Origin: Vulcanimicrobiota bacterium
GTDB taxonomy: Bacteria; Vulcanimicrobiota; Vulcanimicrobiia; Vulcanimicrobiales; Vulcanimicrobiaceae
Length of the DNA: 64,000 bases
NCBI GenBank assembly: GCA_003161435.1
Contig: PMOS01000023.1
Coordinates: 20,146-84,145, forward strand
Reading direction: 5' to 3'
Positions within the stretch are counted from its first letter, which is position 1. The number at the start of each line of letters is the position of its first letter. Shown piece by piece: positions 43,671-52,825 of the stretch. The notes below the pieces were generated by a model. It saw only the letters and a program-made list of their open reading frames with translations, had not been told where the DNA came from and did not search any database. A program made the translations under genes and the position numbers.

Positions 43671-44675
43671 GTGAACGCTTCGTCTGCCGCCGCCGCCTTC
43701 GAACGGCTGCGTGGATCGCTCAACCCGAGCGCGGTCCATGCGGGCGCTCGCCGTCCGTTCAAGTTCTTTCTGTGCGGGGATCCGGGGCTCGTCAGCGAGC
43801 TGCGCGCGATCCTGCTCGCGGGCCAAGCCGGCGACTCGATCCCGGCCGACGCCGCCGCGGTGTTCGAAACGCTCGGCGTCAACCGCAACATCGACCCCAC
43901 CGACGCGCGGGCCGTGATCTGCGTGGCCCGGTCGACCGACCGCGGAGCGCTGGGCCTCGAGCGGTTGGCCGCGCTGCAGTTGCCGGTGCTAATCCTGGTG
44001 GTCGACCGCGACGTCACCGCCGCGAGCGGGCCCGCCCTGGCGCCCGGGCCGTCGGGGGTCGAAGAGTACGTCGTCGACCGGCTCGCGCTCGAGGTGCTGC
44101 GCGGCCGCTTCCTGCCGCATCTGATCGACTGCTGCAAAGGGATCGAGGTCGCCGTCGGCCGCCGCCTGCCGGCACTGCGTGAAACCGTCGCCGCGAAGCT
44201 CACCCGCGACGCCGCGATGAACGCGCTCAAGGTCGCCGGCGCGAGCGCGGTGATCGACCACGTCCCGATCCTGGGCGTCGTACTGGGCGCTTTTGCGTCG
44301 GGCGCCGACATGTTCGCGATCACCGGGATCCAGATGACGCTGCTGCTGAACATTGGCGCGACCTACGGCCGCGATCCGGATCTTTCGGCGATGTGGGAGC
44401 TGTTGCCGATCGTCGGCGGCGGTTTTGGTTGGCGCGCCCTGGCACGCGAGCTGTCGGGCTTCATCCCGGTCGGCGGAATCTTCATCAAGGCCGCGATCGC
44501 GTACGCCGGCACCGTCGTCGTCGGCGAGGGCGGGACGTTCTACTACCGCAACGGCCGGCAGATGGGCGTCGAGGACGCGGCCCGCGTGTACGACGAAGCG
44601 AAAGCCTCGGCCATGACGTTCGCGCGCGAGATCCTAGCCCGCTTCCGCCGCAACAACGACACCGGCCCCACGTAG
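43671..44675 (+). CDS. DUF697-like membrane-associated protein
   Basis: 334 aa from the GTG at 43671. The N-terminal half has a Rossmann-like pattern (RRPFKFFLCGDPGLVSELRA, LPVLILVVDRDVT). The C-terminal half carries the DUF697 pattern: NALKVAGASAVIDHVPILGV, ITGIQMTLLLNIGATYGRDP and PVGGIFIKAAIAYAGTVVVG. DUF697 regions occur in proteins linked to dynamin-like or Era-like GTPases; no GTPase motif is visible here. Function unknown. Convergent with the RDD gene. Confidence 0.65.
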   Translation: MNASSAAAAFERLRGSLNPSAVHAGARRPFKFFLCGDPGLVSELRAILLAGQAGDSIPADAAAVFETLGVNRNIDPTDARAVICVARSTDRGALGLERLAALQLPVLILVVDRDVTAASGPALAPGPSGVEEYVVDRLALEVLRGRFLPHLIDCCKGIEVAVGRRLPALRETVAAKLTRDAAMNALKVAGASAVIDHVPILGVVLGAFASGADMFAITGIQMTLLLNIGATYGRDPDLSAMWELLPIVGGGFGWRALARELSGFIPVGGIFIKAAIAYAGTVVVGEGGTFYYRNGRQMGVEDAARVYDEAKASAMTFAREILARFRRNNDTGPT

Positions 44676-44676
44676 C

Positions 44677-45399
44677 TCATCGTCCGACGAGAAACTCCAG
44701 CAGCGTCTCGTCGGCGAGGTGATCGTAGGTGGCGCGCAGCGTGGGCCGCACTTGGGCGGCGATCCGCGCGGCGAGCCGCTCGCGCGCGCTTCCGTCGAGG
44801 GTCGCGCGGCGCGCCAAGAAGCGTTCGACGAGCAGGCGGTCGGGTTCCGATAACCCGGTATCCGCACGTAGCGGCTGCGAGAGGTACGCGTCGAGGTCCG
44901 CGACCGTCTCAGTCCGGTCGCGCACGACGATCGTGCCCGCGGCGAAATCGCCCAACCGCTTGTTTTCGCGCGAGATGAGCGCGCTGATGGCGGAGAGCGT
45001 GTAGAAGCCGAGCGCGACTTCGACGATGCGGACCAGGTTGCGGATGATCGACGCGCCGGCGTCGATCGGGAAGCCGCCGTCGCGCACGACGCGGAGGCCC
45101 AGCATACGCTTCCCCGGCGTCCGGCCCGACCACCAGATCTCGAAGATGATGAACCAGCCGAAGAAGATCAGGAACAGGGCCAAGAATCCCGCGGCGATCG
45201 CCCACGCCTCGAGGTTCTTGCCGAGCGGAGCGCGCGCGAGCAGCGGTGAGGCGAACGCGAACGCGATGCCGAGCACCACCACGATCAAAATCTGCGCCAC
45301 GAAGTCGACGATGACGGCCAGGAACCGGCTGCCCAGCCCGGCCAGCTCGTAACGGATCGCGACCGCCTCGCCGGTGCGCACGTCGACCGAACGTTCCAC
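44677..45399 (-). CDS. RDD-family membrane protein
   Basis: 240 aa from the GTG at 45399 (VERSVDVRTGEAVAIRYELA). RDD domain: AGLGSRFLAVIVDFVAQILI with the Arg-Asp pair, a second and third helix (ALFLIFFGWFIIFEIWWSGR) and the TPGKRMLGLRVVRDGG motif. A soluble tail of about 90 residues follows. It is part of the RDD/SpoIIM/DUF58/MoxR/DUF4350/DUF4129 group seen in many bacteria, whose joint function is not settled. Divergent to the SpoIIM-like gene. Confidence 0.85.
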   Translation of the reverse strand: MERSVDVRTGEAVAIRYELAGLGSRFLAVIVDFVAQILIVVVLGIAFAFASPLLARAPLGKNLEAWAIAAGFLALFLIFFGWFIIFEIWWSGRTPGKRMLGLRVVRDGGFPIDAGASIIRNLVRIVEVALGFYTLSAISALISRENKRLGDFAAGTIVVRDRTETVADLDAYLSQPLRADTGLSEPDRLLVERFLARRATLDGSARERLAARIAAQVRPTLRATYDHLADETLLEFLVGR

Positions 45400-45453
45400 C
45401 CATTCGTTGTACGCGACCGGAACGAGAACGTCCCCGGCCGAAGGATAGCGACG

Positions 45454-46461
45454 ATGCGAGAACGGCGATTCGTGGTCGCGCGCCGCGCGCGCTGGGACAG
45501 GCTCGCGGCGCTCGTCGACCGCGCCGCGGGCCGCGGCGTGCGGGCGCTCGCGCCCGCCGAGATCGACGAGCTGGCACTGACCTACCGGGCGGCGACGACC
45601 GACCTCGCGATCGCGCGCACGCGCGGCGAGGATCCGGTCATCCAGCAGCATCTCAACCGGCTGACCGCGCGCGCCCACGCCGTCGTGTACGTCGCGACCG
45701 CGCGGTCTGGTTGGAGTCGCGCGCTGCGCTTCGTCACGCGCGACTTCCCGCGCGAGGTTCGCCGTTCGTGGGCCCCGATCGGGTTCTGCGCGCTGCTGAC
45801 CATCGTCTCGGCGGCGATCGCCTACGGCGCGGTCAGCGCCGATCCGGCCAACGTCCACGCTCTGCTGCCGGGGATGAAGATTCCACCGGTTAGCCGAGCG
45901 CTCCACGATTCGAACTTCGGCTTCGACCGCGCCTACTCGCCGGCGATGGCGTCGCAGATCATCACGAACAACGTCCAAGTCGCCGCGATCGCGTTCGCCG
46001 GCGGAATGACGGGCGGGCTGCTGACCGGGTGGATCATCCTGACCAACGGTCTGATGGTCGGCGGTCTGGCGGCACTCTACGTGAAGGCGGGCTTCGGTCC
46101 CGATTTCTGGGCGACGATTGCACCGCACGGCGTGATAGAGCTCAGCGCGATCCAAATCGCCGGCGGTGCCGGCCTCGTGCTCGCCGGGGGCTACCTGCGC
46201 CCCGGACGAGCACGGCGACGTGACGCGCTGCTGATCGCCGGGCGACGTGCCGGGACGCTCGTCATCGGCGTCGCGCTGCTGCTGTGCGTCGCGGGCACGA
46301 TTGAAGGTTTCGTCTCGCCGCAGCGTCTGTCGATTCCGGTGCGCGACGCGATCGGCGCGGTCACCGCGGTCGCGCTGCTGGCCTATCTGCTCGGCGCCGG
46401 TGCCGAACCAGAGCGGTCAAAGCAGCCCGCGGGTCTTGACGTCGACGTACGCGTCGAGTAG
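45454..46461 (+). CDS. Stage II sporulation protein M (SpoIIM/DUF95)-like membrane protein
   Basis: 335 aa, AAGGAT 8-9 nt upstream of the ATG. N-terminal helical soluble part (RWDRLAALVDRAAGRGVRAL, LALTYRAATTDLAIARTRGE), then about six membrane helices with the family's TNNVQVAAIAFAGGMTGGLL and PHGVIELSAIQIAGGAGLVL motifs. Despite the name, the family is common in non-spore-formers next to RDD, DUF58 and MoxR genes. The last 45 bp overlap the convergent DUF58 gene. Confidence 0.85.
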   Translation: MRERRFVVARRARWDRLAALVDRAAGRGVRALAPAEIDELALTYRAATTDLAIARTRGEDPVIQQHLNRLTARAHAVVYVATARSGWSRALRFVTRDFPREVRRSWAPIGFCALLTIVSAAIAYGAVSADPANVHALLPGMKIPPVSRALHDSNFGFDRAYSPAMASQIITNNVQVAAIAFAGGMTGGLLTGWIILTNGLMVGGLAALYVKAGFGPDFWATIAPHGVIELSAIQIAGGAGLVLAGGYLRPGRARRRDALLIAGRRAGTLVIGVALLLCVAGTIEGFVSPQRLSIPVRDAIGAVTAVALLAYLLGAGAEPERSKQPAGLDVDVRVE

Positions 46462-47784
46462 CGCGACGGTCAGCTCGGCGGCCGGCACGTCGACCACCAG
46501 AATGCCGCGATCGCGCAGCGTCGCGACGGCGCGCGCGCGCTCGTCGGCGAGCGTCGCCGCGACCGCCGCACGATACGCGTCGCGGGTGTCGCGCGGCGTC
46601 GTGCGAAGCGCCTGACCGATCGCCGCGTCGTTCATCAGCACGATCAGCACGAGGTGCCGCGCCGTGAGCAGTTTCGCGGCGCCCAGCACGGCGCTCGACG
46701 CGATGGGATCGAACAGGTCGGTGAACAGCACGATCAGGCTGCGGCGCCGCAGCGTCCGCTCGAGCTCCAGAAAGGCCCGTTCGTAGTCGGACTCCTCGAA
46801 GCGCGGTTCCAAATCGGAGAGCAGGTCGGTCAGTTGCGCGCTGTGCTGGGCGCCGCTGCCGGGCGCGACGCGGCCGAGCACCTCGGCCGCGAACGCGACC
46901 ACGCCGACGCGGTCGGCCGCCAAGCGCGCGATCGCGGCCATGGCGAGCGCCGCACTGACCGCGTAATCCAGCTTGCGCCGGTCGCCCAGCCGCGGCGACA
47001 TCAGACGGCCCGCGTCGATCGCAACGACGATCTGCTGCGCGCGCTCGACCTCGTACTGCGCGACCATCGGCTTCCCGCGCCGCGCGGTCGCCTTCCAGTC
47101 GATCGATCGGAAGGCGTCGTCGACCGTGTACTCGCGCAAGCTCTCGAACTCGCCGCCCACGCCGCGGCGGCGCAGACGGCGCAATCCCGACTCGATCAGC
47201 TTGGTGCGCGCGACCAGATCGCCGCTGCGATCGAGCGCGGAGAGATCGGGCATGATGCGCAGCGCGACCGGGACGCGATAATTGCGCCGCAGCTCGACGA
47301 TTCCGAGCTCCGAGAGGATGCGCGCATGGTACGAGCGCAACGCGGTTCGTCCGCGCTCGAGCGGGATGACGCCGAGCGTCACGGTCGCGCGCGTCCGCGC
47401 GGGGAGGGTCGCCTGCGCTTCATGGAGATCGATCGCCAAGCGATCGGTCTGCGCCTCGACGATCGCAACCCGTCGGGCCGTCGTCGCCCGGTTGGCGATC
47501 TCGTAGGTGAGCTCGTCACGGCGCGCCAGCGCGAAACGAGCCGGCACGACGCGCGTGATCTCGACTTCGCCACGCAACAACAGGCCGTCGTACGCGACGA
47601 CGGCGACGAACGCCGCCAGCGCGATCACGATCGCCGTCGACCACGGCAGCCACCGCGCGAGCGCATATGCGGCCGCCGCGAGAACGAGCAGCACGGCGAT
47701 CCCGCGCGGCGCGATCCGTGGAAGCCCTCGCGCCAGGCGGGACCCCAACGCGGTCCGCGCTTTCGCTGCGCTCAGCATGGCCAT
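46417..47784 (-). CDS. DUF58 domain-containing protein
   Basis: 455 aa from the ATG at 47784 (a TTG two codons upstream is less likely). Two N-terminal membrane helices (GIAVLLVLAAAAYALARWLP, STAIVIALAAFVAVVAYDGL), a beta-rich middle, then the DUF58 core FESLREYTVDDAFRSIDWKA. A von Willebrand-A-like section with VVAIDAGRLMSP and IVLFTDLFDP follows. DUF58 proteins work with MoxR ATPases, probably in envelope complex maturation. The stop-start gap to moxR is 18 bp. Confidence 0.87.
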   Translation of the reverse strand: MAMLSAAKARTALGSRLARGLPRIAPRGIAVLLVLAAAAYALARWLPWSTAIVIALAAFVAVVAYDGLLLRGEVEITRVVPARFALARRDELTYEIANRATTARRVAIVEAQTDRLAIDLHEAQATLPARTRATVTLGVIPLERGRTALRSYHARILSELGIVELRRNYRVPVALRIMPDLSALDRSGDLVARTKLIESGLRRLRRRGVGGEFESLREYTVDDAFRSIDWKATARRGKPMVAQYEVERAQQIVVAIDAGRLMSPRLGDRRKLDYAVSAALAMAAIARLAADRVGVVAFAAEVLGRVAPGSGAQHSAQLTDLLSDLEPRFEESDYERAFLELERTLRRRSLIVLFTDLFDPIASSAVLGAAKLLTARHLVLIVLMNDAAIGQALRTTPRDTRDAYRAAVAATLADERARAVATLRDRGILVVDVPAAELTVALLDAYVDVKTRGLL

Positions 47785-47802
47785 ATTCAACGGTCGTGCG
47801 CC

Positions 47803-48756
47803 TCAGGTTTCGGGCGCGGAGACGCTCGCGAGGACGTGCGCGACGATGTCGTCGGCGCTCGTTCCATCCAGTTCGGCCTCGGGTCGCACGATCAAGCGGT
47901 GCGCGAGCACAGGTGCCGCGACGTCCTTCACGTCATCGGGGGTCGCGAACGCGCGACCGTCGAGGAACGCCGCCGCCTGCGAAGCGACGAGCAGCCCGAG
48001 CGCGGCTCGCGGACTCGCGCCGAGCGCGACGTCGGCCGACGTGCGCGTCGCCGCGACGATGTCGTACAGGTAGCCTTGCAGCGACTCGGCGACGTGCACC
48101 GCGCGCACCGCCCGCTGCGCGGCGATCAGCTCGTCGAGCCCGACCACCGCTTCGACCCCAGCGGCGTCGAGATCGCGCGCATCGAAACCGCCGACCGCGC
48201 GCGCGATCAAGGCGCGCTCGTCGGCCGGCGACGGGTACCCGGTGCGCACGCGCACGAGAAAGCGGTCGAGCTGCGCCTCGGGCAACGGGTATGTCCCTTC
48301 GAACTCGACCGGGTTCTGGGTCGCGCAGACGAGGAACGGCAACGGCAGCGCGTAGGTGGTCCCGTCGATCGTGACGTGCCGCTCCTCCATCGCCTCGAGC
48401 AGTGCGGCCTGCGTCTTGGGCGGCGTGCGATTGATCTCGTCGGCGAGCAGGATGTTGGCGAAGACCGGGCCGCGCCGCAACGAGAACGTCGCGCTGCGCT
48501 GATCGAACACCGTGGTGCCGACCACGTCCGACGGCATCAGGTCGGGCGTGAATTGAATGCGGCCGTAGGTGACACCGAGCAGCCGCGCCAGCACGCGCAC
48601 GGTGAGCGTCTTGGCCGTTCCGGGGACGCCTTCGATCAACGCGTGGCCGCCCGCCAAGAGCGCAACGGTGAGCAGAAAACTGATACGGTCCGCGCCGACC
48701 ACGACCCGTGCCAAACCCTCGCTGAGGCGGCGCTCCGGGCTCGATGCGTCGTCCAC
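47803..48756 (-). CDS. MoxR-family AAA+ ATPase
   Basis: 317 aa. Walker A in LIEGVPGTAKTLTVRVLARL, Walker B in ANILLADEINRTPPKTQAAL, EAMEERHVTIDG, sensor FLVCATQNPVEFEGTYPLPE and the arginine-finger region AQLDRFLVRVRTGYPS. MoxR ATPases act as chaperone-like machines for partner complexes, typically with DUF58/VWA proteins encoded next door, as here. The GTG start overlaps the DUF4350 stop. Confidence 0.93.
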   Translation of the reverse strand: MDDASSPERRLSEGLARVVVGADRISFLLTVALLAGGHALIEGVPGTAKTLTVRVLARLLGVTYGRIQFTPDLMPSDVVGTTVFDQRSATFSLRRGPVFANILLADEINRTPPKTQAALLEAMEERHVTIDGTTYALPLPFLVCATQNPVEFEGTYPLPEAQLDRFLVRVRTGYPSPADERALIARAVGGFDARDLDAAGVEAVVGLDELIAAQRAVRAVHVAESLQGYLYDIVAATRTSADVALGASPRAALGLLVASQAAAFLDGRAFATPDDVKDVAAPVLAHRLIVRPEAELDGTSADDIVAHVLASVSAPET

Positions 48757-49910
48757 TACGCGGCCCCGCGGGTGCGACGCGGCGGCGCGCTACGGCGCGT
48801 GAGTCGGCGTGGTGCGCGTTTCAGAGCCATGGCGATCGTGTTCTCCCGGGCGGTTCGTGCGAGTTGCGCGACAACGAGTAGGGCTGCGTCGTCGCGCACC
48901 GGTTCGGCGGCGACCGCATCGATGCGTCGCGCGAGGGCGATGTTCTCGGGGATGCGCGGCGCGCGTTCGACCATGCGGCGCGCATCGGCGATCAGTGCGT
49001 CGCGCGCGTGACCGCGCGCGTGCGCCCGGCCGTAGAGCGCCGCGACGGCGTCGAGAAACTCTTCGGAGGTCGGTTCGCGCGGCGGCGTCAGCCGCACGGC
49101 CGGCCCGAGCGGTACGATCCCGTACAGGAGCCAGAGCAAACCAGCGAGCGCGACGATCGCCAGCGCAACCAGTTCGGGCGCGTCGAGCGCGCGATACCAG
49201 GCCCGCTCCACGATGTCACCGCGCACGGCTTCGTCGAACGCGGTGACGCGGCGCGGCGTCGAAGGACGGCCGGCGAGGTACGCGAGCCGGGCGTCGTCGA
49301 TCCGCCCGAGCGCCCGGTTCTCGAACACCGCGGCGTCCGCGATGCTCAGCACGGAACCGCGGCCGTACGGATAGCGCACGACCAGCGCACCCGCACGGTC
49401 GGCGAGCAGTGTCTGCGCGTGCGCGCCCTTGGCCGCCTGCAGGCGCACGCTACCGCGGTTCTGCCACGCGGCGATCGAGGCCGACCATGGCCCGCGCAAC
49501 GCGCCGGTCGGGCCGCGCCGCGCGTCGACGCCGAACAGGACCTCGCCCTTGCCGTCGTTCTTGTCGACGGGCGGCGTGATGCCGATGTCGATGAGATGCC
49601 CGCCGCCGCGGACCCAGGCGCGCAGCGCGTCGCGTTCGCCGGCGTCCCATACGTGCGCAACGGCACCGCTGGGAAACGCGACGATCAACGTGTCGATCCC
49701 GCTGGCGCCCAACGCGTCGTGATGCTGGCGGAAACGCTCGACCGCGATCCCTTCGCGCGCGAGCAGATCGTACCAACCGCGATAGCCGCCGTACGAGTAG
49801 TCGCCGCTCGCGTGTGTCGCGCCCGTCGGGCTTTCTTGGTGCGCGGTGAGGAACGAGACGACCAACAGCGCCGCGATCGCGAGCACGGCGATCACGATGT
49901 CGCGTCTCAC
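48756..49910 (-). CDS. DUF4350 domain-containing membrane protein
   Basis: 384 aa from the GTG at 49910, overlapping the DUF4129 stop (GTGA). One N-terminal helix (RDIVIAVLAIAALLVVSFLT), a periplasmic DUF4350 region with SYGGYRGWYDLLAREGIAVE, LRAWVRGGGHLIDIG and RYPYGRGSVLSIADAAVFEN, then a second helix (LVALAIVALAGLLWLLYGIV) and a basic cytoplasmic tail (RAPRRLTRRSAPPRRTRG). Together with DUF58 and MoxR it probably forms a membrane complex; the role is unknown. Confidence 0.8.
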   Translation of the reverse strand: MRRDIVIAVLAIAALLVVSFLTAHQESPTGATHASGDYSYGGYRGWYDLLAREGIAVERFRQHHDALGASGIDTLIVAFPSGAVAHVWDAGERDALRAWVRGGGHLIDIGITPPVDKNDGKGEVLFGVDARRGPTGALRGPWSASIAAWQNRGSVRLQAAKGAHAQTLLADRAGALVVRYPYGRGSVLSIADAAVFENRALGRIDDARLAYLAGRPSTPRRVTAFDEAVRGDIVERAWYRALDAPELVALAIVALAGLLWLLYGIVPLGPAVRLTPPREPTSEEFLDAVAALYGRAHARGHARDALIADARRMVERAPRIPENIALARRIDAVAAEPVRDDAALLVVAQLARTARENTIAMALKRAPRRLTRRSAPPRRTRGAA

Positions 49911-50560
49911 GCGCGTGCTACGACCCGGTCGTACGCGTCGCGCATGCGCGCGACGAGCGACGCATCGGCACCGCGATCGCCGAACAGCGCGACGACCGCG
50001 TCCCGCGCGAGGGCGTCGAACGCCGGGTCGCGCACGGCGCGCCGCCATTCGCCCGGCGTGCGCGCGGCGTCGAACCGGACGCGACCGCGCTCGTCGAGCG
50101 CCCGCAGTGCCGAGCTCCAGAACAGCGCGGCCGCCTCATGGTGCCGGCCGTCGGCCGCTGCGGCAAGCGCGCGCGCGAGCAAGGTGCGCGCGTCGGCCTC
50201 GGTGCCGAGCGCGGCGACGGCGACGGCGGCGGACGCGTGCGCGGCTCGGCGGACGCGGACCCGCGCCGCAAAGCGCACGACGACGTAGACCAGGAACGCC
50301 AGCACGAGAACGAGCACGCCGATACCGATCCCGCGCGTGACCGCGTCGTTGCCGATCGCATGGCTGAGCGGATCGAACAGCCGGCGCAACCACGGGCCGA
50401 GCGGGTCGAACAGCCGGTGCAACCACTTGCCGAGCACGTCAAGCACGTACTGCCACCACGGCTTGGCGGCCGAGGCATCGGGCCGGATCCGAAAACGCGG
50501 ATCGGCCAGCACGCTGCGCGCGACGGCGCGCGGGTCGCCGTGCGGCCAGAGTGCGTTCAC
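49907..50560 (-). CDS. DUF4129 domain-containing membrane protein
   Basis: 217 aa. N-terminal WWQYVLDVLGKWLHRLFDPL, one membrane helix (GIGIGVLVLVLAFLVYVVVR) and the C-terminal DUF4129 pattern (ARTLLARALAAAADGRHHEA, then ALFWSSALRALDERGRVRFD). A near-exact tandem duplication of 33 bp (50374-50406 and 50407-50439) doubles the RLFDPLGPWL unit just before the helix. Belongs to the MoxR/DUF58/DUF4350 cluster. Confidence 0.8.
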   Translation of the reverse strand: MNALWPHGDPRAVARSVLADPRFRIRPDASAAKPWWQYVLDVLGKWLHRLFDPLGPWLRRLFDPLSHAIGNDAVTRGIGIGVLVLVLAFLVYVVVRFAARVRVRRAAHASAAVAVAALGTEADARTLLARALAAAADGRHHEAAALFWSSALRALDERGRVRFDAARTPGEWRRAVRDPAFDALARDAVVALFGDRGADASLVARMRDAYDRVVARA

Positions 50561-50576
50561 GTTCGTCCGGCGGCGA

Positions 50577-51527
50577 TCATGCGATGACCGGCGGCGCCTC
50601 CGCGGCGAGAATGTCGAGTCCCTCGCGCCGCACGCGCACGTCGACGGCGAAGACGATGACGAACGCGGCGACCAGGCCCTCGAGCAAGACGCTGCCCGCC
50701 CCGACCACCGCGAAGTAGAGCGCGTCGATGTGCGTCAACGTGGCCGCGATGCCGCCCAGCGCGAGCAGCGGCAGTGTCCCGATCTGGCTGATCGCGAACA
50801 CGACGAGCCCCCCGACGATCGTGCGGCGCTTCATGCCGCGCGCGAAGCCTCGCCGCAGTGCCACCGAGATCGCGCTCATCGGGTTCGGCAGCTCGGTGAC
50901 GACCGCGACCGACGCCAGCTCGTAGGTCATGAAGACCCACGCGGAGACGATGATGAGCGCCGCGACGATCGCCAACCCCAAGACGACGCCCACGACGACG
51001 GTCGCAACGACGAGGTGGAACGCTGCCAGCGCAACGACCGCGATGACGACCAGAATGTACGCGATGAAAACCGGGATCAAGACGATGATCCCCATCACGG
51101 TGAACGTGAGCGCGACGATGACCTGCGCGAGCCAGCGCTGCAGACCGATCCGATACGCCTGGCCGATGGTCACGCGCGACCCCGCGTAGGCGGCCGCGAC
51201 GACAGCCACGATCGCGCTCCACATGACCAGCCGCACGACCACCGCGAGGAAGACGATCAGAAACGCGAAGCCGGACGACCGATCGGCCTCCGACAGCCGC
51301 TGAGCGGCGCGCTGCGAAGCGGTCGGATCACCGAGCGAGCTCATGAGCTGACCGAACTCCGAGAAGACCTGTCCCGCGTGAGGGTTGGCGATCGCCGAAA
51401 GGATGGTCGTCGGAACGAGCGTCAGCGCGATCACGACGACGATCGGCACGAACTGGCGAACAAAGATCGTTACCGCCCGGTCCAGCAACTCGCCGGCACC
51501 CAACGGACGGAGTTCCGCATTCTGCAC
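50577..51527 (-). CDS. Polytopic membrane protein of unknown function
   Basis: 316 aa from the GTG at 51527 (VQNAELRPLGAGELLDRAVT). RPLGAGELLDRAVTIFVRQF is a recognisable opening of membrane proteins annotated as GlpQ-membrane-domain-like or DUF975-like. Six or more helices follow, including VPIVVVIALTLVPTTILSAI, LIVFLAVVVRLVMWSAIVAV and IIVLIPVFIAYILVVIAVVA. It precedes the DUF4129 gene by 16 bp and so is probably first in the operon. No catalytic residues are visible. Confidence 0.7.
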   Translation of the reverse strand: MQNAELRPLGAGELLDRAVTIFVRQFVPIVVVIALTLVPTTILSAIANPHAGQVFSEFGQLMSSLGDPTASQRAAQRLSEADRSSGFAFLIVFLAVVVRLVMWSAIVAVVAAAYAGSRVTIGQAYRIGLQRWLAQVIVALTFTVMGIIVLIPVFIAYILVVIAVVALAAFHLVVATVVVGVVLGLAIVAALIIVSAWVFMTYELASVAVVTELPNPMSAISVALRRGFARGMKRRTIVGGLVVFAISQIGTLPLLALGGIAATLTHIDALYFAVVGAGSVLLEGLVAAFVIVFAVDVRVRREGLDILAAEAPPVIA

Positions 51528-51569
51528 GCCGCGAGAGCGTTCGCGCGCGTACGGCGCGAATCCCGGGGC

Positions 51570-52202
51570 ATGGACCTCGGCACGGTGGTTGCGCTGTGGC
51601 GCTACCCGGTCAAGAGCCTCAAGGGCGAGCCGCTCGACCGCGCGACCGTGCTCGCCGACGGTCTCGAAGGCGATCGGTCCGCCGCGCTGATCGTCGAGAC
51701 GCCGACGCACGCGCGCGCCGGCAAGCCCTACCGCGGCAAGGAATCGCCACAGCTGCACCTGACCGGCGATCCGGAAACCGCCGCGTCGTACGCCATGGAC
51801 GCCAAAGTCCAAGTCGCGCTCGATCATCGAGAGCCGCGCTATTTCGACGCGCACGCCGTGTCGCTGCTCTTCGACCTCTGGGTTCGCGACGTCGAGGCCC
51901 TCGTCGGCGAACCGCTCGACCCGCTGCGCTGGCGGCCCAACATTTACGTCGCCGCGGCACCGGGCTTCACGCATCGAGAACCGGACCTAGTCGGCACGAC
52001 CGTGCGCGTCGGGAGCGTCGTGCTGCGCGTGATCGACACGACCCGGCGCTGTGTCACCACGACGTACGACGTCGCCACCGGCGCCTCGCTCCCGCCCGTG
52101 CTCGGGGAGGTCGCGCGGCAGCGCGACAACGTCGTCGGCGTCTACTGCGAGGTGCTGACGCCGGGCGAATTGGCGCGGGGCGACGTGCTCACCGGCGGCT
52201 GA
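51570..52202 (+). CDS. MOSC-domain protein
   Basis: 210 aa from the ATG at 51570 (MDLGTVVALWRYPVKSLKGE). MOSC family: N-terminal beta-barrel YPVKSLKGEPLDRATVLADG, a central LRWRPNIYVAAAP and the sulfur-carrying Cys in VIDTTRRCVTTTYDVATGAS. Members handle molybdenum cofactor sulfuration or reduce N-hydroxylated compounds. No cofactor genes are adjacent. Divergent to the polytopic membrane protein, only 42 bp apart. Confidence 0.85.
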   Translation: MDLGTVVALWRYPVKSLKGEPLDRATVLADGLEGDRSAALIVETPTHARAGKPYRGKESPQLHLTGDPETAASYAMDAKVQVALDHREPRYFDAHAVSLLFDLWVRDVEALVGEPLDPLRWRPNIYVAAAPGFTHREPDLVGTTVRVGSVVLRVIDTTRRCVTTTYDVATGASLPPVLGEVARQRDNVVGVYCEVLTPGELARGDVLTGG

Positions 52203-52212
52203 CGCGCCGCAT

Positions 52213-52815
52213 TCACAACGAGCGGCGGCCTTGGATCGCGCGGGCCAGGGTGTTCTCGTCGGCGTAGTCGAGATCGCCGCCGATCGGCAAGCCGTATGCC
52301 AACCGCGTGACGTTCACGCCGCTGGGCGCGAGCAGCCGCGACAGATACAGGGCCGTCGCCTCGCCTTCGGCGTTCGGATTGGTCGCGACTAGGATCTCGC
52401 CGGGCGACTCCGCGGCGACGCGATCGACCAGCTCGCGCACGCGCAACTGCGAGGGCCCGATCCCGTCCATCGGCGAGATCAAGCCGCCCAGCACGTGATA
52501 GCGTCCGTCGTACGCCGAGGTCCGTTCGATCGCGAACACGTCCTTCGCCTCGGCGACGACGCAGATCATCGCGCGGTTGCGCTGCGGGTCGGTGCACACC
52601 GCGCACAGATCCTCTTCGGTGATCGAGTAGCAGCGGGAGCACAGCTGCACGCGCTCCTTGAGCTGCACGATCGCCTCCGCCAGCGCGGCGGCGTCGGCGC
52701 GCGTGCCGTTGAGCAGGTGAAAGACGAGCCGCGCCGCGGTCTTGGGGCCGATCGTCGGCAGCTTGCTGAACTCGTTGATGAGCGCCTGAACCGGCGCGGC
52801 CAGCGTCGTAGAAAT
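52213..52815 (-). CDS. recR: Recombination mediator RecR with apparent ATT start
   Basis: 200 aa if started at the ATT at 52815 (reads (M)STTLAAPVQALINEFSKLPT, then IGPKTAARLVFHLL, the helix-hairpin-helix of RecR). The only ATG/GTG/TTG in frame is a GTG at 52668, which would delete this essential 49-residue part. The rest is canonical: CSRCYSITEEDLCAVCTDPQ zinc finger and Toprim ATNPNAEGEATALYLSRLL. RecR loads RecA with RecFO. It follows ebfC in the dnaX-ebfC-recR operon by 10 bp. Confidence 0.9.
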   Translation of the reverse strand: MSTTLAAPVQALINEFSKLPTIGPKTAARLVFHLLNGTRADAAALAEAIVQLKERVQLCSRCYSITEEDLCAVCTDPQRNRAMICVVAEAKDVFAIERTSAYDGRYHVLGGLISPMDGIGPSQLRVRELVDRVAAESPGEILVATNPNAEGEATALYLSRLLAPSGVNVTRLAYGLPIGGDLDYADENTLARAIQGRRSL

Positions 52816-52825
52816 CGCTCTGCTC

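Noticed and set aside
50374..50439. 33-bp tandem duplication in the DUF4129 gene as a possible regulatory repeat
   Set aside because: It is in frame and encodes a doubled RLFDPLGPWL unit, so it is simple coding duplication.
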